Shown: one piece after another, positions 9,201 through 17,575 of the stretch | Layout: each line of letters begins with the position of its first letter | Numbering within the stretch: position 1 is the stretch's first letter | Assembly (NCBI RefSeq): GCF_050633125.1 | Contig: NZ_JBOEFX010000102.1 | Location: 1 to 64,000, forward strand | DNA: 64,000 nucleotides | DNA from: Lewinella sp050633125 | GTDB lineage: Bacteria > Bacteroidota > Bacteroidia > Chitinophagales > Saprospiraceae | Direction: 5' to 3' | The notes under the pieces: generated by a model | Told to the model about the DNA's origin: nothing | What the model saw: only the letters and a program-made list of their open reading frames with translations | Database searches by the model: none | Program-made: the position numbers and the translations under genes

Positions 9201-10426
9201 TAATCTCTAATGCGTTTAAGTTTACGCCGGAAGGCGGACACATTTATTTTAGCATCAGAAAGGAAGAAGCCGTGGTCACCATCAGGATCAAGGATACGGG
9301 GCGGGGCATCCCTCAGGAGGAATTAGATCAGGTCTTTGAACGTTTTTATCAAGTGGACAATACCATCACCCGCGCATACGAGGGCACAGGCATCGGGTTG
9401 GCGTTGGTGAAAGAGCTGGTTACGTTAATGAAAGGAAAAATCACCGTGCAAAGTCCGCCAATAGGCTCTAATCGGGGTGCAGAATTTATCCTGGAGTTTC
9501 CCTACGACCAGCCATCAGAGGAGAGTAGCAAAGAACGACTTTCTACACCAGCGAATAAGGGGGTAGCAAAGGCTGTGGGGACTACTCAACCAACCGAGTC
9601 CCGTGTTGCAGCATTAACCATTACGCCCGCCACGCCACGGCAGTCCCCAAAGCCCGCTCAAATCTTACTGGTAGAAGACAATATTGATGTGGTGGCCTAC
9701 GTGGCCTCTTGCTTGCCAGACCACAAGCTCGCAGTTGCCGAAAATGGGCAAGAAGGCCTCGAAGTCGCTATGGAAATGATCCCTGACCTCATCATCAGCG
9801 ACGTAATGATGCCAGTTATGGACGGTTTTGAGCTTTGTCGTCGCCTTAAAGCAAATCAGCTTACGGATCACATTCCCGTAATTCTCCTTACGGCCAAAAC
9901 AGATTTTAGCAGTAAAATAGAAGGCCTTGAATTAGGTGCCAGCGCTTACCTGCCCAAACCATTTGATAAGCAAGAGCTACTCTTGCTCATCAATAATCTT
10001 CTGGATCTTAGAAATAAACTACGCCGGCATCACCAACAACAAGCAGGTTTGGCACCCCCAGAAACATCTATTGAAAGTGCTTCCGTTGAAAACACTCCAA
10101 ATGCCCCCTTTGTAAACAAGGTAATAGCCATCGTTGAAGAACACATCGGAGACTTGGACTTTACCGTAGAACAGCTGGCCAGAGAACTGCACCTCAGCCA
10201 CTCCCAACTAAGAAGAAAACTAGATGCGCTAACAGGCGTTTCTCCCAATCATTTCATTCGCTTTCTGCGCTTAAAAAAGGCAAGGAAACTACTCCTTACA
10301 TCAGATCTGAGTATAACCGCTATTTCCTATGACTGTGGATTCAATGACCCCAGTTATTTTTCCCGAGTCTTCAAAAAAGAATATGGCACAACGCCGATGG
10401 CCTGGAGGTCGGCAGAAACCCGATAG
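6209..10426 (+). CDS. Hybrid two-component sensor/regulator (periplasmic Reg_prop propeller, HisKA, HATPase, receiver, AraC HTH)
   Basis: The 1,405-aa product starts with a signal peptide (residues 1-24, SMAQ). A long periplasmic propeller made of Reg_prop repeats (EGFLWLATKDGLNRYDG and similar) follows to about 750, then a Y_Y_Y domain at about 755-815. A membrane segment lies near 829-849. The HisKA domain has phospho-acceptor His886 in the MTHEFRTPL motif. The HATPase shows its N box (NLISNAFKFTPEGG), DTGRGIP and GTGIGLALVKEL. The receiver phospho-acceptor is Asp1198 (IISDVMMP), and an AraC-type double HTH ends the protein. The family senses an extracellular ligand and activates nearby secreted or sugar-utilisation genes. 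No SusC/SusD pair is next to it; the divergent target is the SnoaL-adhesin operon. Domain order and key residues are intact. Confidence 0.93.
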   Translation: MKASTTTWAVIFGLLLLFPLASMAQKDLFVEHISTEQGLSQGLIFDILQDREGFLWLATKDGLNRYDGYQFKVFTNDPDDPSSIAGNTVTSLFEDAAGRIWAAVDNAGLSIYDKASGRFHHIKHAPEDPQSLSANFVSTIIEDTLGYFVLGIEESEINILRLNEEFFRSEKAPSVVRLSMPTSDEEQRGLHTELKGIARDAKGRVWVGGENALFQLNVQTATLTPAFSGYSIGTVFSPPDGSLWSCGFRQPLFHWDGTNAHRFPIPFRKAVTITMDDQANMWLVTPDTLFLLQLTDWQAEESAEQATERILYQWKLNTPSNDDYPIRSMIIDQSGLIWLGTNGHGLYKINPNRMLFKHYLSGISIRQITQMLDDDIYALSYDAAWYQENGTKLGGNPFQPENESLFVDFLILTKSGHYWLRQPSPELDDFSIKSYDPGTGATHIYELDWHHYDTQPMIEGQDGMIWMAGYNGVLTSIDPQTKKIESYQLTDGKNHGPRVMDKKIFSQESSSALYEDAQGVLWVGTKQGITKCVRSLPSGGDLQVTRYANLPGDKSSLSYNHVTCFLADPHQPDRYLWVATKGGGLNRLDKKSGTFLRLSQEDGLPNNVIYGLLSDDEGNLWGSTNNGIFCLSFDTASPKGDELAGNKHLSPEASTYVFRNFSTTDGLQALEFNIGAYARLANGDLAFGGVNGITIFNPSEVVAGDFNPPVYITDILINNNPISPKDKVEIIKNTPETTQKITLTHLQNILTIEFAALDFNTPALNRYRYQLVGVDDSWVESSTHRSATFLNLSPGSYTFRVQGTNSRGIWSDKTATLSIIVLPPWWKTWWAYASYLLILGTIIWKYFQFSINRARLHQQLTYEKKEAERMKDLDALKTQLYTNMTHEFRTPLTIILGMAQQIKEQAPSKRENGLDLIIRNGQNLLGLVNKMLNLSKLENGKMTLELVQGDVITFLRNLIESFLSLADNKDIQLHFLPEVDILMMDFDADKLQQVISNLISNAFKFTPEGGHIYFSIRKEEAVVTIRIKDTGRGIPQEELDQVFERFYQVDNTITRAYEGTGIGLALVKELVTLMKGKITVQSPPIGSNRGAEFILEFPYDQPSEESSKERLSTPANKGVAKAVGTTQPTESRVAALTITPATPRQSPKPAQILLVEDNIDVVAYVASCLPDHKLAVAENGQEGLEVAMEMIPDLIISDVMMPVMDGFELCRRLKANQLTDHIPVILLTAKTDFSSKIEGLELGASAYLPKPFDKQELLLLINNLLDLRNKLRRHHQQQAGLAPPETSIESASVENTPNAPFVNKVIAIVEEHIGDLDFTVEQLARELHLSHSQLRRKLDALTGVSPNHFIRFLRLKKARKLLLTSDLSITAISYDCGFNDPSYFSRVFKKEYGTTPMAWRSAETR

Positions 10427-10712
10427 GTGATAACCTCATAGTAGGGGTCGGCCATTTTTCCTCGTCCAGCTCCGCTGGCATGTAACTCAAATCGGAATGC
10501 TTATAAAGCGGTTGGGCAGGCTCTTCTATCACCATGCTACGCACGGTTTCCAGTTCGGTATAATAACCAGTAATAACACTGGTTGGGCAATACTGTTCTG
10601 CAAGCGGCAGCTGTAGTAGGTGTTGTTCAGGTCGATCACGGTGCCTTCCAGAAAAGTATTGATCGTCCAGTTTTTGGTTACTTCAACCGGGTAGCTGAGC
10701 GATGTTCATGAC
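10427..10712 (-). pseudogene. Frameshifted gene remnant
   Basis: Reading the minus strand, three protein-like stretches occur in successive different frames: SYPVEVTKNWTINTFLEGTV, then LAEQYCPTSVITGYYTELET continuing to ELDEEK, then KMADPYYEVITYR. A single gene with at least two frameshifts would explain this. There is no intact start-to-stop frame. The family is not recognised. It lies between the 3' end of the hybrid sensor and the TPR gene. It could be a decayed former member of the SnoaL operon, or coding-like noise. Confidence 0.35.
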
Positions 10713-10760
10713 TTTTATAATTTAATAGGGGTTCTAGGTTGACTAAGAAGGGCAGCACAC

Positions 10761-11279
10761 CTACTCCCAGCCTGATTTTTGTTCTTCTACGATACTATTA
10801 AGCTGTTCATCACGAGCGGCGGCGGCGCGCTCTTGTGCCCGCTCCATGCCCAATGCGGTAGCTTGATCAAAGTATTGAGCAGCTTTGTCATACTCTTTGG
10901 TCACCAGATAGTACTCGCCCATACTGTAGTAAGCGTAGGGATCTTGGGCGGCCATCGTCAGGTAGATTGAAAAAGCCTGCTTGGCTTCTTCCAACTGCTG
11001 GTTTTCCAGGTAGTAGTAACCCATGCTGTTGAAATCGGGATAAAAGTCAGAACTAGTTTCTATCAGCTTGGAATTCAACTCAATCGGAGCGATATATCCA
11101 GTTTCGGTCAGCGTTAATCGTTCTTCCAAGGCGGCATCTATATTGCCTTCCATATAAGCCTGGTGCAATTCTGCCCTCGAGGCAGCAGAGGGATGAGACT
11201 GAGAAAAGCGAACTTGTTGGGCAACTAGTGTAGTAGTAAGGCCCAGAAAAAGAAGCATTGATGATAATAGGAGTTTCAT
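10761..11279 (-). CDS. Small secreted TPR protein
   Basis: The 172-aa product has a signal peptide (residues 1-20, LVAQ). Two or three TPR-like helical pairs occupy about 75-155 (YYYLENQQLEEAKQAFSIYL, YYSMGEYYLVTKEYDKAAQYFDQA). The C-terminus is a charged helix. TPR units mediate protein-protein contact; the partner is not known. It is the last gene of a minus-strand operon behind the two SnoaL-type genes, with a 26-bp gap to the upstream stop, so it probably works with those periplasmic proteins. Confidence 0.75.
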   Translation of the reverse strand: MKLLLSSMLLFLGLTTTLVAQQVRFSQSHPSAASRAELHQAYMEGNIDAALEERLTLTETGYIAPIELNSKLIETSSDFYPDFNSMGYYYLENQQLEEAKQAFSIYLTMAAQDPYAYYSMGEYYLVTKEYDKAAQYFDQATALGMERAQERAAAARDEQLNSIVEEQKSGWE

Positions 11280-11305
11280 AATAATAGGTTTTTAATAGTT
11301 AAAGA

Positions 11306-12022
11306 TTATTGACGATCTAGGATCAGAACCGTCGGCTTTCCGGTCACACCAGCTTGCTGCATGGCTTTCCCCATTTCCGGGTTAGCCATCAGGGCCTGAA
11401 AATTCTCAAGGGAGGACCATTCACTAAGGATGTACACCATATTAGGATCATCGCGCAGGGTACCGATTTCGGAGCTGATTTCACCAGCTTCTATCCGGGA
11501 AGCTTCCCCGGCTTCGAAGCCCGACTTCCATTTGTAAAAGTCTTCTACCTCATGATGGACAAGCGTTTTGACGAGAGGGGCGAGTACGGATTTAGCAATT
11601 TGCCAGCGGCCATCGTACTTTACCATGGTATTGGTGTAGGTGCCTATGGTGTGAATATCTATGTCATAAACAATTGTCTTTCCGACAATCTCGTAAGTCC
11701 CACGAACGACATAGCCACTCTGGCCCTGCACCCTAATGACCATTGTTGGCCGCAACCGTAAGTTGACATTCTTGGGCTGCCCTGGATCCATCAGGTGGGA
11801 GACAATCTGGTTACCTCCAACCATTTCCTTGCCGTCTCTATCTATCCGGACAGCGTATTCATTGTACATTTTTCTCAGACTAGCAGCATCTTGCTCATTG
11901 AAAGCAGATACATAGCCCTGGGAAAAGATTTCCAGCTCTTTTATAGCCGAGATTGTCTCCGGTTTTACCCCATGTATGGTCGTATAATTCAGTAAGTTGG
12001 CGGGATAATCTAGGTTGTTCAT
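11306..12022 (-). CDS. SnoaL-like plus ABM-like two-domain protein, no signal peptide seen
   Basis: The 238-aa product is a paralogue of 5118-5840. Residues about 28-145 form the SnoaL/DUF4440-like domain (YVSAFNEQDAASLRKMYNEYA, GTYEIVGKTIVYDIDIHTIG). Residues about 148-238 form the ABM-like domain (LVHHEVEDFYKWKSGFEAGE, GVTGKPTVLILD). Unlike its paralogue it starts without a hydrophobic segment, so it may be cytoplasmic or the true start may differ. It follows 12120-13427 after a gap of about 97 bp without its own ACTTATYTTAC operator, so it is most likely transcribed from the promoter at 13492-13608. Confidence 0.75.
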   Translation of the reverse strand: MNNLDYPANLLNYTTIHGVKPETISAIKELEIFSQGYVSAFNEQDAASLRKMYNEYAVRIDRDGKEMVGGNQIVSHLMDPGQPKNVNLRLRPTMVIRVQGQSGYVVRGTYEIVGKTIVYDIDIHTIGTYTNTMVKYDGRWQIAKSVLAPLVKTLVHHEVEDFYKWKSGFEAGEASRIEAGEISSEIGTLRDDPNMVYILSEWSSLENFQALMANPEMGKAMQQAGVTGKPTVLILDRQ

Positions 12023-12119
12023 TATTATGATATTTATATGGTTGTTTATAAAATTTTTTGGTCTTTAATGCCAATGGTTGTCGCTCATGACTTGGTGTTT
12101 GTTCATTTCAGGAGAGCAA

Positions 12120-13427
12120 CTATTTACTGGCGGCATCTGCCAACTGCTTGGTATCGACGTATTGCTGAAAAGCCGTAACCTTGCCATTCTGGAGTGTCCA
12201 CAGGTGAGCCACCTGAGCGTCGATGAGCGCTCCGTTGCTTTTGCGTTTGGCATCATAGCGGAGGGTAGCGAGTACCTGATTGCCGACCATTTCGTGCAGC
12301 TGGATATCTTTGAGGTTGAAGTACTCGTGTTCCGCACCAATCTTTGCAAAAACACCGTTCAGAACGGCATCGGGGCCTACGTAGGGGTTACCCACTGCTA
12401 AGGCATTGCCCTCCGCCTCGTTCCATACTACCTGAGCATCCAGTACTCCGAGTACCCCCGGTATATCTCCACTTGCGAATGAGTTATACAAGCCCTCGAC
12501 AACAGCTACATTGCCGGGGTCAGACAGGATACCCAGCTGCTGCATGAAAGCCATATTATCGAAAAAGTCCTGCTCCTGAGTAATCTTCCCGTCTTTCATG
12601 ATGGCCAGCGTGGTGCCTTCCAAATCAACCATTCTGCCTGTGGCAGGAATACCGAAGAAATCCCCCGTATGCCTACCTTTAAAAGTCCAGTGCTTGACGA
12701 TTTTATCGCCCTCTCCAAAGGCATCTACAACCTTAAATCTGACTTCAGAGAAGCCCGTTACAAAGTTGCTGTAGTATGCTTTGAAAGCGGCAACACCCAC
12801 CACATTCTCCGGGCTGGCTATCATCACAATGTTCTCATCAAAGTTGTCGGCATTGATCTCGTCTATTTGGCCGCCGTTCACAATTCTGTCCCAAAGGGCT
12901 TCGTAGTATTCTATATTTCCTTCCATTTCGGTTTGGCCCGTTTCCTCGGTCTCCAGTGGCAGGTGCACAGATTTGGCGATCAGCCAGCGGCCTTTATCTT
13001 CAATCATAGAATTGTAATATCTACCAGTGAAATGGATGGCACTACCATCTGATTTAAGGTTGCCGAAAACCTCGTAAGTACCACTGGCTACAAAGGCGTG
13101 TTCCCGATCAGACCAACTAATTTGTGAATGCCGGACGAATACGGTAGCGTCGTTCTGCTTGAATTGTTCGGCAAAGAAAGCAGCAATTTGGTTGGCCCCC
13201 ACCAGCTTTTCTCCCTCCTGATCAATCCGGGTCGCAAATTCGGTGTAGAGCTTTTGCAGGGCGGTAGCATCTTGCTGGTTGTAGGCCCGCATAAAATCGT
13301 AGGCAACGGTCGCCATCGCAGCTTCATCCGCCATTGATTGAGCTTGTAGATGGGTGTAGAAGGTGGTGCATAGCAGCAGCAGGAAAAATGAGCCCTTTTT
13401 CATTAGAATATTTTTTAAAGATTTCAT
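12120..13427 (-). CDS. Secreted protein with three tandem SnoaL-like domains
   Basis: ATG 13427 was chosen because it leads into a basic, hydrophobic signal peptide (MKSLKNILMKKGSFFLLLL, cleavage after LQAQ); the frame continues further upstream but crosses the promoter. The product has 435 aa. Domain 1 (about 35-155) matches the N-terminal domain of the 5118 and 11306 proteins (FMRAYNQQDATALQKLYTEF). Domain 2 (about 170-295) is a polyketide-cyclase-like SnoaL domain (WTFKGRHTGDFFGIPATGR). Domain 3 (about 305-430) is another NTF2-like domain (VVEGLYNSFASGDIPGVLGV). The ligand or reaction is not known. It is the first gene of the operon under operator array B. Confidence 0.8.
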   Translation of the reverse strand: MKSLKNILMKKGSFFLLLLCTTFYTHLQAQSMADEAAMATVAYDFMRAYNQQDATALQKLYTEFATRIDQEGEKLVGANQIAAFFAEQFKQNDATVFVRHSQISWSDREHAFVASGTYEVFGNLKSDGSAIHFTGRYYNSMIEDKGRWLIAKSVHLPLETEETGQTEMEGNIEYYEALWDRIVNGGQIDEINADNFDENIVMIASPENVVGVAAFKAYYSNFVTGFSEVRFKVVDAFGEGDKIVKHWTFKGRHTGDFFGIPATGRMVDLEGTTLAIMKDGKITQEQDFFDNMAFMQQLGILSDPGNVAVVEGLYNSFASGDIPGVLGVLDAQVVWNEAEGNALAVGNPYVGPDAVLNGVFAKIGAEHEYFNLKDIQLHEMVGNQVLATLRYDAKRKSNGALIDAQVAHLWTLQNGKVTAFQQYVDTKQLADAASK

Positions 13428-13491
13428 AGGTGAGGCTTTAGTAAAATCGTGTTGAGTAATATGGAAGAAATCGTATTCCTTCCTGACACTA

Positions 13492-13608
13492 CAAAGGTGT
13501 AGGCCAGACAGTGAGATGCCTTTCACCTATCTTACAAAAGCAGGGACTTATCTTACGAGAAGGAAAAAAAGAGATGGACTTATCTTACAAGAGTTCGCAA
13601 AATAAGTG
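13492..13608 (-). promoter_or_regulatory. Promoter and operator array B, same architecture as array A
   Basis: ACCTATCTTAC starts at 13525, ACTTATCTTAC at 13546 and ACTTATCTTAC at 13578, so the spacings are 21 and 32 bp as in array A. The inverted half-site ATAAGTG ends at 13608, again 29 bp from the third unit's start to its mirrored A. The minus-strand TTTG element (CAAA at 13492-13495) is 30 bp from the first unit, as in array A. Sequence between the sites is much less conserved, which argues for functional sites rather than simple recent duplication. The array lies between the stop of the hybrid sensor at 13624 and the SnoaL gene. Confidence 0.72.
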
Positions 13609-13623
13609 CTAAACAAATGACTA

Positions 13624-16509
13624 TCAAGTATTTAAAAAACCACTAGGATTTTTCCTGAACTCCTTCTGAAAGGTTCTGGAAAAGTAGCTGGGGTCGGAAA
13701 AACCTACCTCGTAAGCCACTTCGGAAACGGTTAACTGGCCTTCTTTTAGCAATTCAAGACCTTGATTCAGGCGATAAGAACGGATAAATTGAGAAGGTGT
13801 CTTGCCCGTCAGCGCTTTGAGTTTGCGGTAGAGTTGCATTTGGCTGAGATGGCTGGCAGCTGCCAATTGGGGCACTCCAAACTCAGAATTATTAAGCTGA
13901 GCATGAATGTGCTCATGCAACTTTTGCAGAAAGGTGTCTTCTATGGAAGGAGCTGCAGCATTGGCAGCTATACTTGCGGCACTCTCGCCATAGCGTCGTT
14001 GCAACTGTTGGCGTACTGCTACTAAAGTTTTCAGCCGGATAATCAGTTCTTCTTTGTCGAAAGGTTTAGTCAAGTAGGCATCCGCGCCGAAGGATAGGCC
14101 CTGCACTTTGTCTTGTTGGGTAGATTTTGCGGTCAGCAAAATGATTGGGATGTGACTGGTGCGTTCGTCCTTTTTTAATGTTTCGCACACCTCATAACCA
14201 TTTTTTTCGGGCATCATCACATCGCTGATAATGATGTCTGGAATAATTTCACGTGCTTGTTCGATGCCCAATACTCCATTCTTGGCTGTATGGAAAATAT
14301 ACTGCCCTCCCAAAATGGTTTTAATGTAGGTAATGATATCCTTATTGTCTTCGATGATCAACAACTCAGGAAGTTCCGAAGTACCGGCTCCTGGTGTTTC
14401 GTCTGGCAGCTCAACTGAAATAGCTAAATCCAGGGTCTCCTCTCCCGGTAGCAGAGAAGCTGCTTTAGGCGCGCGCGTTGGTGTAGCTGCTATTTTAGCT
14501 TCAATGGGCAGATAAAGGACAAATTCGGTACCAACACCTTGCTCACTCTCTACGGTTATCCAGCCGTTCAGCAACTCCACCAACTCTTTGGTCAAGGCCA
14601 GGCCAATACCCGTTCCTTCCGCTTCCCGGTTGTCAGCATGATTCACTTGATAGAAACGGTCGAAAACATGGTCGATATTTTCGGGAGAAATCCCCAGCCC
14701 CGTATCCTTGACTTTCAATTTAAGCAAAGGCTGCCCTTTATGCTCGATTTTACTAGCGTGGAAGATGATCCTACCGCCTTCAGGCGTAAACTTCAACGCA
14801 TTGGAAAGTAGGTTATAAACGATTTGCTGGATGATCCCCTCGTCGTAATCCATCCTTGCCTCGTTTTCTTCTGAATGAAAAACCAGACGAATTTTTTTCT
14901 GAGCAGCGTTGGAATAAAAAGATTCGGTCAAATATTGCAGATATACAATGATATCCTGATGTACCGGGTTCAATGTCAGGCTACCGGACTCTAGTTTCGA
15001 TAAGTCCAACAATTGATTGATGAGCCGCAAGAGATTAGCACTATTACGCTTGATCAGTGTTTTTTCTTTTGGATGGCCTTGGATATTCTCACTCATCCCC
15101 ATGATTACCGTTAGCGGAGTGCGAAATTCGTGAGTAATATTCGTATAAAAGCGGGCTTTGAACTCGTTGAGTTCTTTCAGGCGATCAGCCTCCAGTTGCT
15201 TTTTCTCCTGGATGAGTTGGCTCTCCTTGAGCGCAAAATTGGCTTGCTCCCCCGCTTGAACCTGCTGTCGTTGACGATAAGCTAAACCCAATGAAAAGAC
15301 GATCACCTCAATAATTGCTCCTATTTGTAAATAGAAAATAGAATAAGGTGTGGGCAGCAATCGCGAGAGCAGCGTCAGGAAGAAACCTAAGGTGATGATC
15401 GCAATTCCCACCACCACAAACCGGCCTTTTGTATCCCTGGTTTTGTACAAAGGAAAAAGAAATAACAAACAAGAAAGTGTCACTAAGGCGATGTAGAACA
15501 TACTCACCTTATCTTCCACTTTATAGCTAAAATTAGAATAAAAAGATAGCACCACAGACAGTACTATTAGCGGAGCTCCTAAATAAACAAGGCCTTTAAA
15601 ATAACGATCCCACCGGGGTAATAACTGCTCCAAATCCAAAAAAGTACGTATAAACGCGAGATAACACATCAACCCCAAAAACAAGACCAGCTTGAATAAA
15701 CTGTAATACGCCGGATACTCGGTAAATAAGACATTTTCCAACCAATCGGTTAGGTCACTGGACGAGAAACTGACGTATAACACCACCGCCAGGATATAAC
15801 CAGAATAGAAGATAAAACTGCGGTCGCGGTCAAAGAAATAGACAATCAGGTTATAAAACAGCATCATCAATAAAAACCCAATAAAAATCGAGTTGCCCGT
15901 TTTGTCGACCACCAGTTTATCATAAAAATCATCAAGCGGTTGAGCAAAGAGATAAAAAGAAGGGATAATTTCTTCCTGTTTACTGATACCGCGAAAATAC
16001 ACGGTCACGATCTCTCCGGGCGGTAAGATTATTTTGACCAAATTGCCTCTTGTTGTAGGCACAAATTCTTTTTGTGAGTAAGGCGTAAAAGCACCACTAG
16101 GTTGTCGTTCCCAAGAACCGTCATTGGTGGGGAGGTAAACATCCAGAACAGACCAGGTATCGGAAAAAGAAAAAACCCATTCAGCATATTGATCCGCTTC
16201 TGACAGACGGTTTTCCACCTGAATTTTTCCCCAGTAGTACTGGTAATTCTGCATGGGAAGAGGATAGTCCTCATAAAGCAAGAATTCACTTTGTCGGGCG
16301 GGCTGCAATACATCGTCCAACGTATACTTCCCCGTGCTATCGGCTAAGACCTGAGTGAATGTTCGTAGCTTGTAATTCGTCTGATCCTGCTCCAGCAACG
16401 CCACTGGCGGGATACTACTAGGTACAGCCAGCGAAAAATCAGTCTTCTGGCAGCTGACCAGTAGTAACAACAGCGTCCCAAAAAAAATAGCATATTTATG
16501 CTTGTGCAT
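13624..16509 (-). CDS. Hybrid two-component sensor/regulator (7TMR-DISM, HisKA, HATPase, receiver, AraC HTH)
   Basis: The 961-aa product begins with a lipoprotein-like signal with Cys20 (LLLVSC). An extracellular beta-sandwich of the 7TMR-DISM type occupies about 50-190. Seven hydrophobic segments follow at about 205-415, then a linker helix. HisKA carries His460 (TNITHEFRTPL). The HATPase shows NLLSNALKFTPEGG, DTGLGISP and GTGIGLALTKEL. The receiver phospho-acceptor is Asp763 (IISDVMMPEKNGYE), and an AraC-type HTH ends the protein (about 860-960). The layout differs from the propeller sensor at 6209 in the sensory half but shares the output half. It lies directly upstream of the SnoaL operon, with operator array B just after its stop, so it is a good candidate regulator of that operon. 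Confidence 0.92.
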   Translation of the reverse strand: MHKHKYAIFFGTLLLLLVSCQKTDFSLAVPSSIPPVALLEQDQTNYKLRTFTQVLADSTGKYTLDDVLQPARQSEFLLYEDYPLPMQNYQYYWGKIQVENRLSEADQYAEWVFSFSDTWSVLDVYLPTNDGSWERQPSGAFTPYSQKEFVPTTRGNLVKIILPPGEIVTVYFRGISKQEEIIPSFYLFAQPLDDFYDKLVVDKTGNSIFIGFLLMMLFYNLIVYFFDRDRSFIFYSGYILAVVLYVSFSSSDLTDWLENVLFTEYPAYYSLFKLVLFLGLMCYLAFIRTFLDLEQLLPRWDRYFKGLVYLGAPLIVLSVVLSFYSNFSYKVEDKVSMFYIALVTLSCLLFLFPLYKTRDTKGRFVVVGIAIITLGFFLTLLSRLLPTPYSIFYLQIGAIIEVIVFSLGLAYRQRQQVQAGEQANFALKESQLIQEKKQLEADRLKELNEFKARFYTNITHEFRTPLTVIMGMSENIQGHPKEKTLIKRNSANLLRLINQLLDLSKLESGSLTLNPVHQDIIVYLQYLTESFYSNAAQKKIRLVFHSEENEARMDYDEGIIQQIVYNLLSNALKFTPEGGRIIFHASKIEHKGQPLLKLKVKDTGLGISPENIDHVFDRFYQVNHADNREAEGTGIGLALTKELVELLNGWITVESEQGVGTEFVLYLPIEAKIAATPTRAPKAASLLPGEETLDLAISVELPDETPGAGTSELPELLIIEDNKDIITYIKTILGGQYIFHTAKNGVLGIEQAREIIPDIIISDVMMPEKNGYEVCETLKKDERTSHIPIILLTAKSTQQDKVQGLSFGADAYLTKPFDKEELIIRLKTLVAVRQQLQRRYGESAASIAANAAAPSIEDTFLQKLHEHIHAQLNNSEFGVPQLAAASHLSQMQLYRKLKALTGKTPSQFIRSYRLNQGLELLKEGQLTVSEVAYEVGFSDPSYFSRTFQKEFRKNPSGFLNT

Positions 16510-16722
16510 ACCAGTGTTTTGTGCAATCCTTTCGTAAAATACAACATTCTGAGAGAGAACGAATAATTTATTTGTGGATCAACGTTAGTAGCTGGCAAGC
16601 TAAAATTATTATTGCCTCTTAATTTTTTTTAACATTTTAAGCTACTGGTGCAACCTTCGCATAAGACCTCTGTCATTACCCATGTAAGTAAAACAGAATC
16701 ACCCCTCTGTAATTTAAAAAAG

Positions 16723-16750
16723 GCCGGGGGCATTTGTTCCCCGGCAATTT
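16723..16750. terminator. GC-rich hairpin with flanking T tracts
   Basis: GCCGGGG (16723-16729) pairs with CCCCGGC (16739-16745), followed by AATTTTT; on the other strand the stem is followed by CCTTTTTT. It lies between two divergent genes, where a terminator is not expected, so it may end a short untranslated RNA starting near 16620-16660, or be part of the sigma-factor leader. Confidence 0.5.
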
Positions 16751-16752
16751 TT

Positions 16753-16857
16753 AGAGCTTATTGAAAACCAGAAAGCATCAAGTTTTTCTTTCTTTAATTT
16801 AGGGGAATTAGTTTTTACCAAATGAAATTCCCCAACAAGCTCTTAACTTTAGAGCGA
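16753..16857 (+). promoter_or_regulatory. Structured leader of the ECF sigma gene
   Basis: GGGGAATT (16802-16809) pairs with AATTCCCC (16826-16833). The following GCTCT (16839-16843) can pair either with AGAGC near 16754 or with AGAGC near 16852, giving two exclusive folds just upstream of the start codon. The remainder of 16510-16752 holds the upstream region of the minus-strand sensor and the hairpin at 16723. Confidence 0.35.
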
Positions 16858-16871
16858 CGGCAACATTGGTC

Positions 16872-17438
16872 ATGAAAAGCAATAAGGCCACTTTGGACTA
16901 TGTGAATACGCATCGAGAAATTATCCAGGAATGTCAGCACGGTAACCGGCAGGCACAGTTTGAGCTATACAAGCACTACAACCGTGCTATGTTTAACGTG
17001 TGCTTACGGATGCTCGGAAATGAACACGACGCTGAAGATATCCTACAAGTGTCTTTTGTTCAGATTTTCAAGAAAATTGACACTTTCCGTTTTGAGAGCG
17101 CTATAGGTGCCTGGATAAAAAGGATAGTGGTCAACAATTGCATCAATTTTCATAAAAAGCGAAAGCTTCAGTTTTCTGAATGGGATGCTAAAATTGACCC
17201 TGTTGATGAATCATCCGAGCCACCTGTTCCTGATGGGCTGAAAGTTCAGCAAATCAAACAGGCTATGACCCAGTTATCTGATGGTTATCGTACCGTTTTC
17301 AGCCTTTATGCGATTGAAGGATACGATCATCAGGAAATAGCAAACATTTTGGGTATTAGCGAAGCGACCTCTAAGTCGCAGTACTGTCGTGCCCGGAAAA
17401 GATTAAAAGAAATTTTGCAAACACAAAAGATTGATTAA
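16872..17438 (+). CDS. ECF-type RNA polymerase sigma-70 family factor
   Basis: The product has 188 aa from ATG 16872; a TTG two codons earlier is an alternative. Region 2 (about 25-90) has YNRAMFNVCLRMLGNEHDAE and the DILQVSFVQIFKKI helix. Region 4 (about 125-180) has the HTH LSDGYRTVFSLYAIEGYDHQEIANILGIS. It recruits RNA polymerase to alternative promoters. A membrane-anchored anti-sigma-like gene and a DUF4097 protein follow on the same strand, the usual arrangement of an envelope-responsive sigma cluster. Confidence 0.9.
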   Translation: MKSNKATLDYVNTHREIIQECQHGNRQAQFELYKHYNRAMFNVCLRMLGNEHDAEDILQVSFVQIFKKIDTFRFESAIGAWIKRIVVNNCINFHKKRKLQFSEWDAKIDPVDESSEPPVPDGLKVQQIKQAMTQLSDGYRTVFSLYAIEGYDHQEIANILGISEATSKSQYCRARKRLKEILQTQKID

Positions 17439-17575
17439 CATCAATTGGGAACAGCACGAAAATAAAAAGCGATTTTGTTTTCTGCGCAATACTTGGAGGT
17501 GTTTGGTTTGAATAAGATTATCTCTGTCTGGTCTAGAAATATTTTCTACATCAGCGGATGTAAAGCGAGTGAAAA

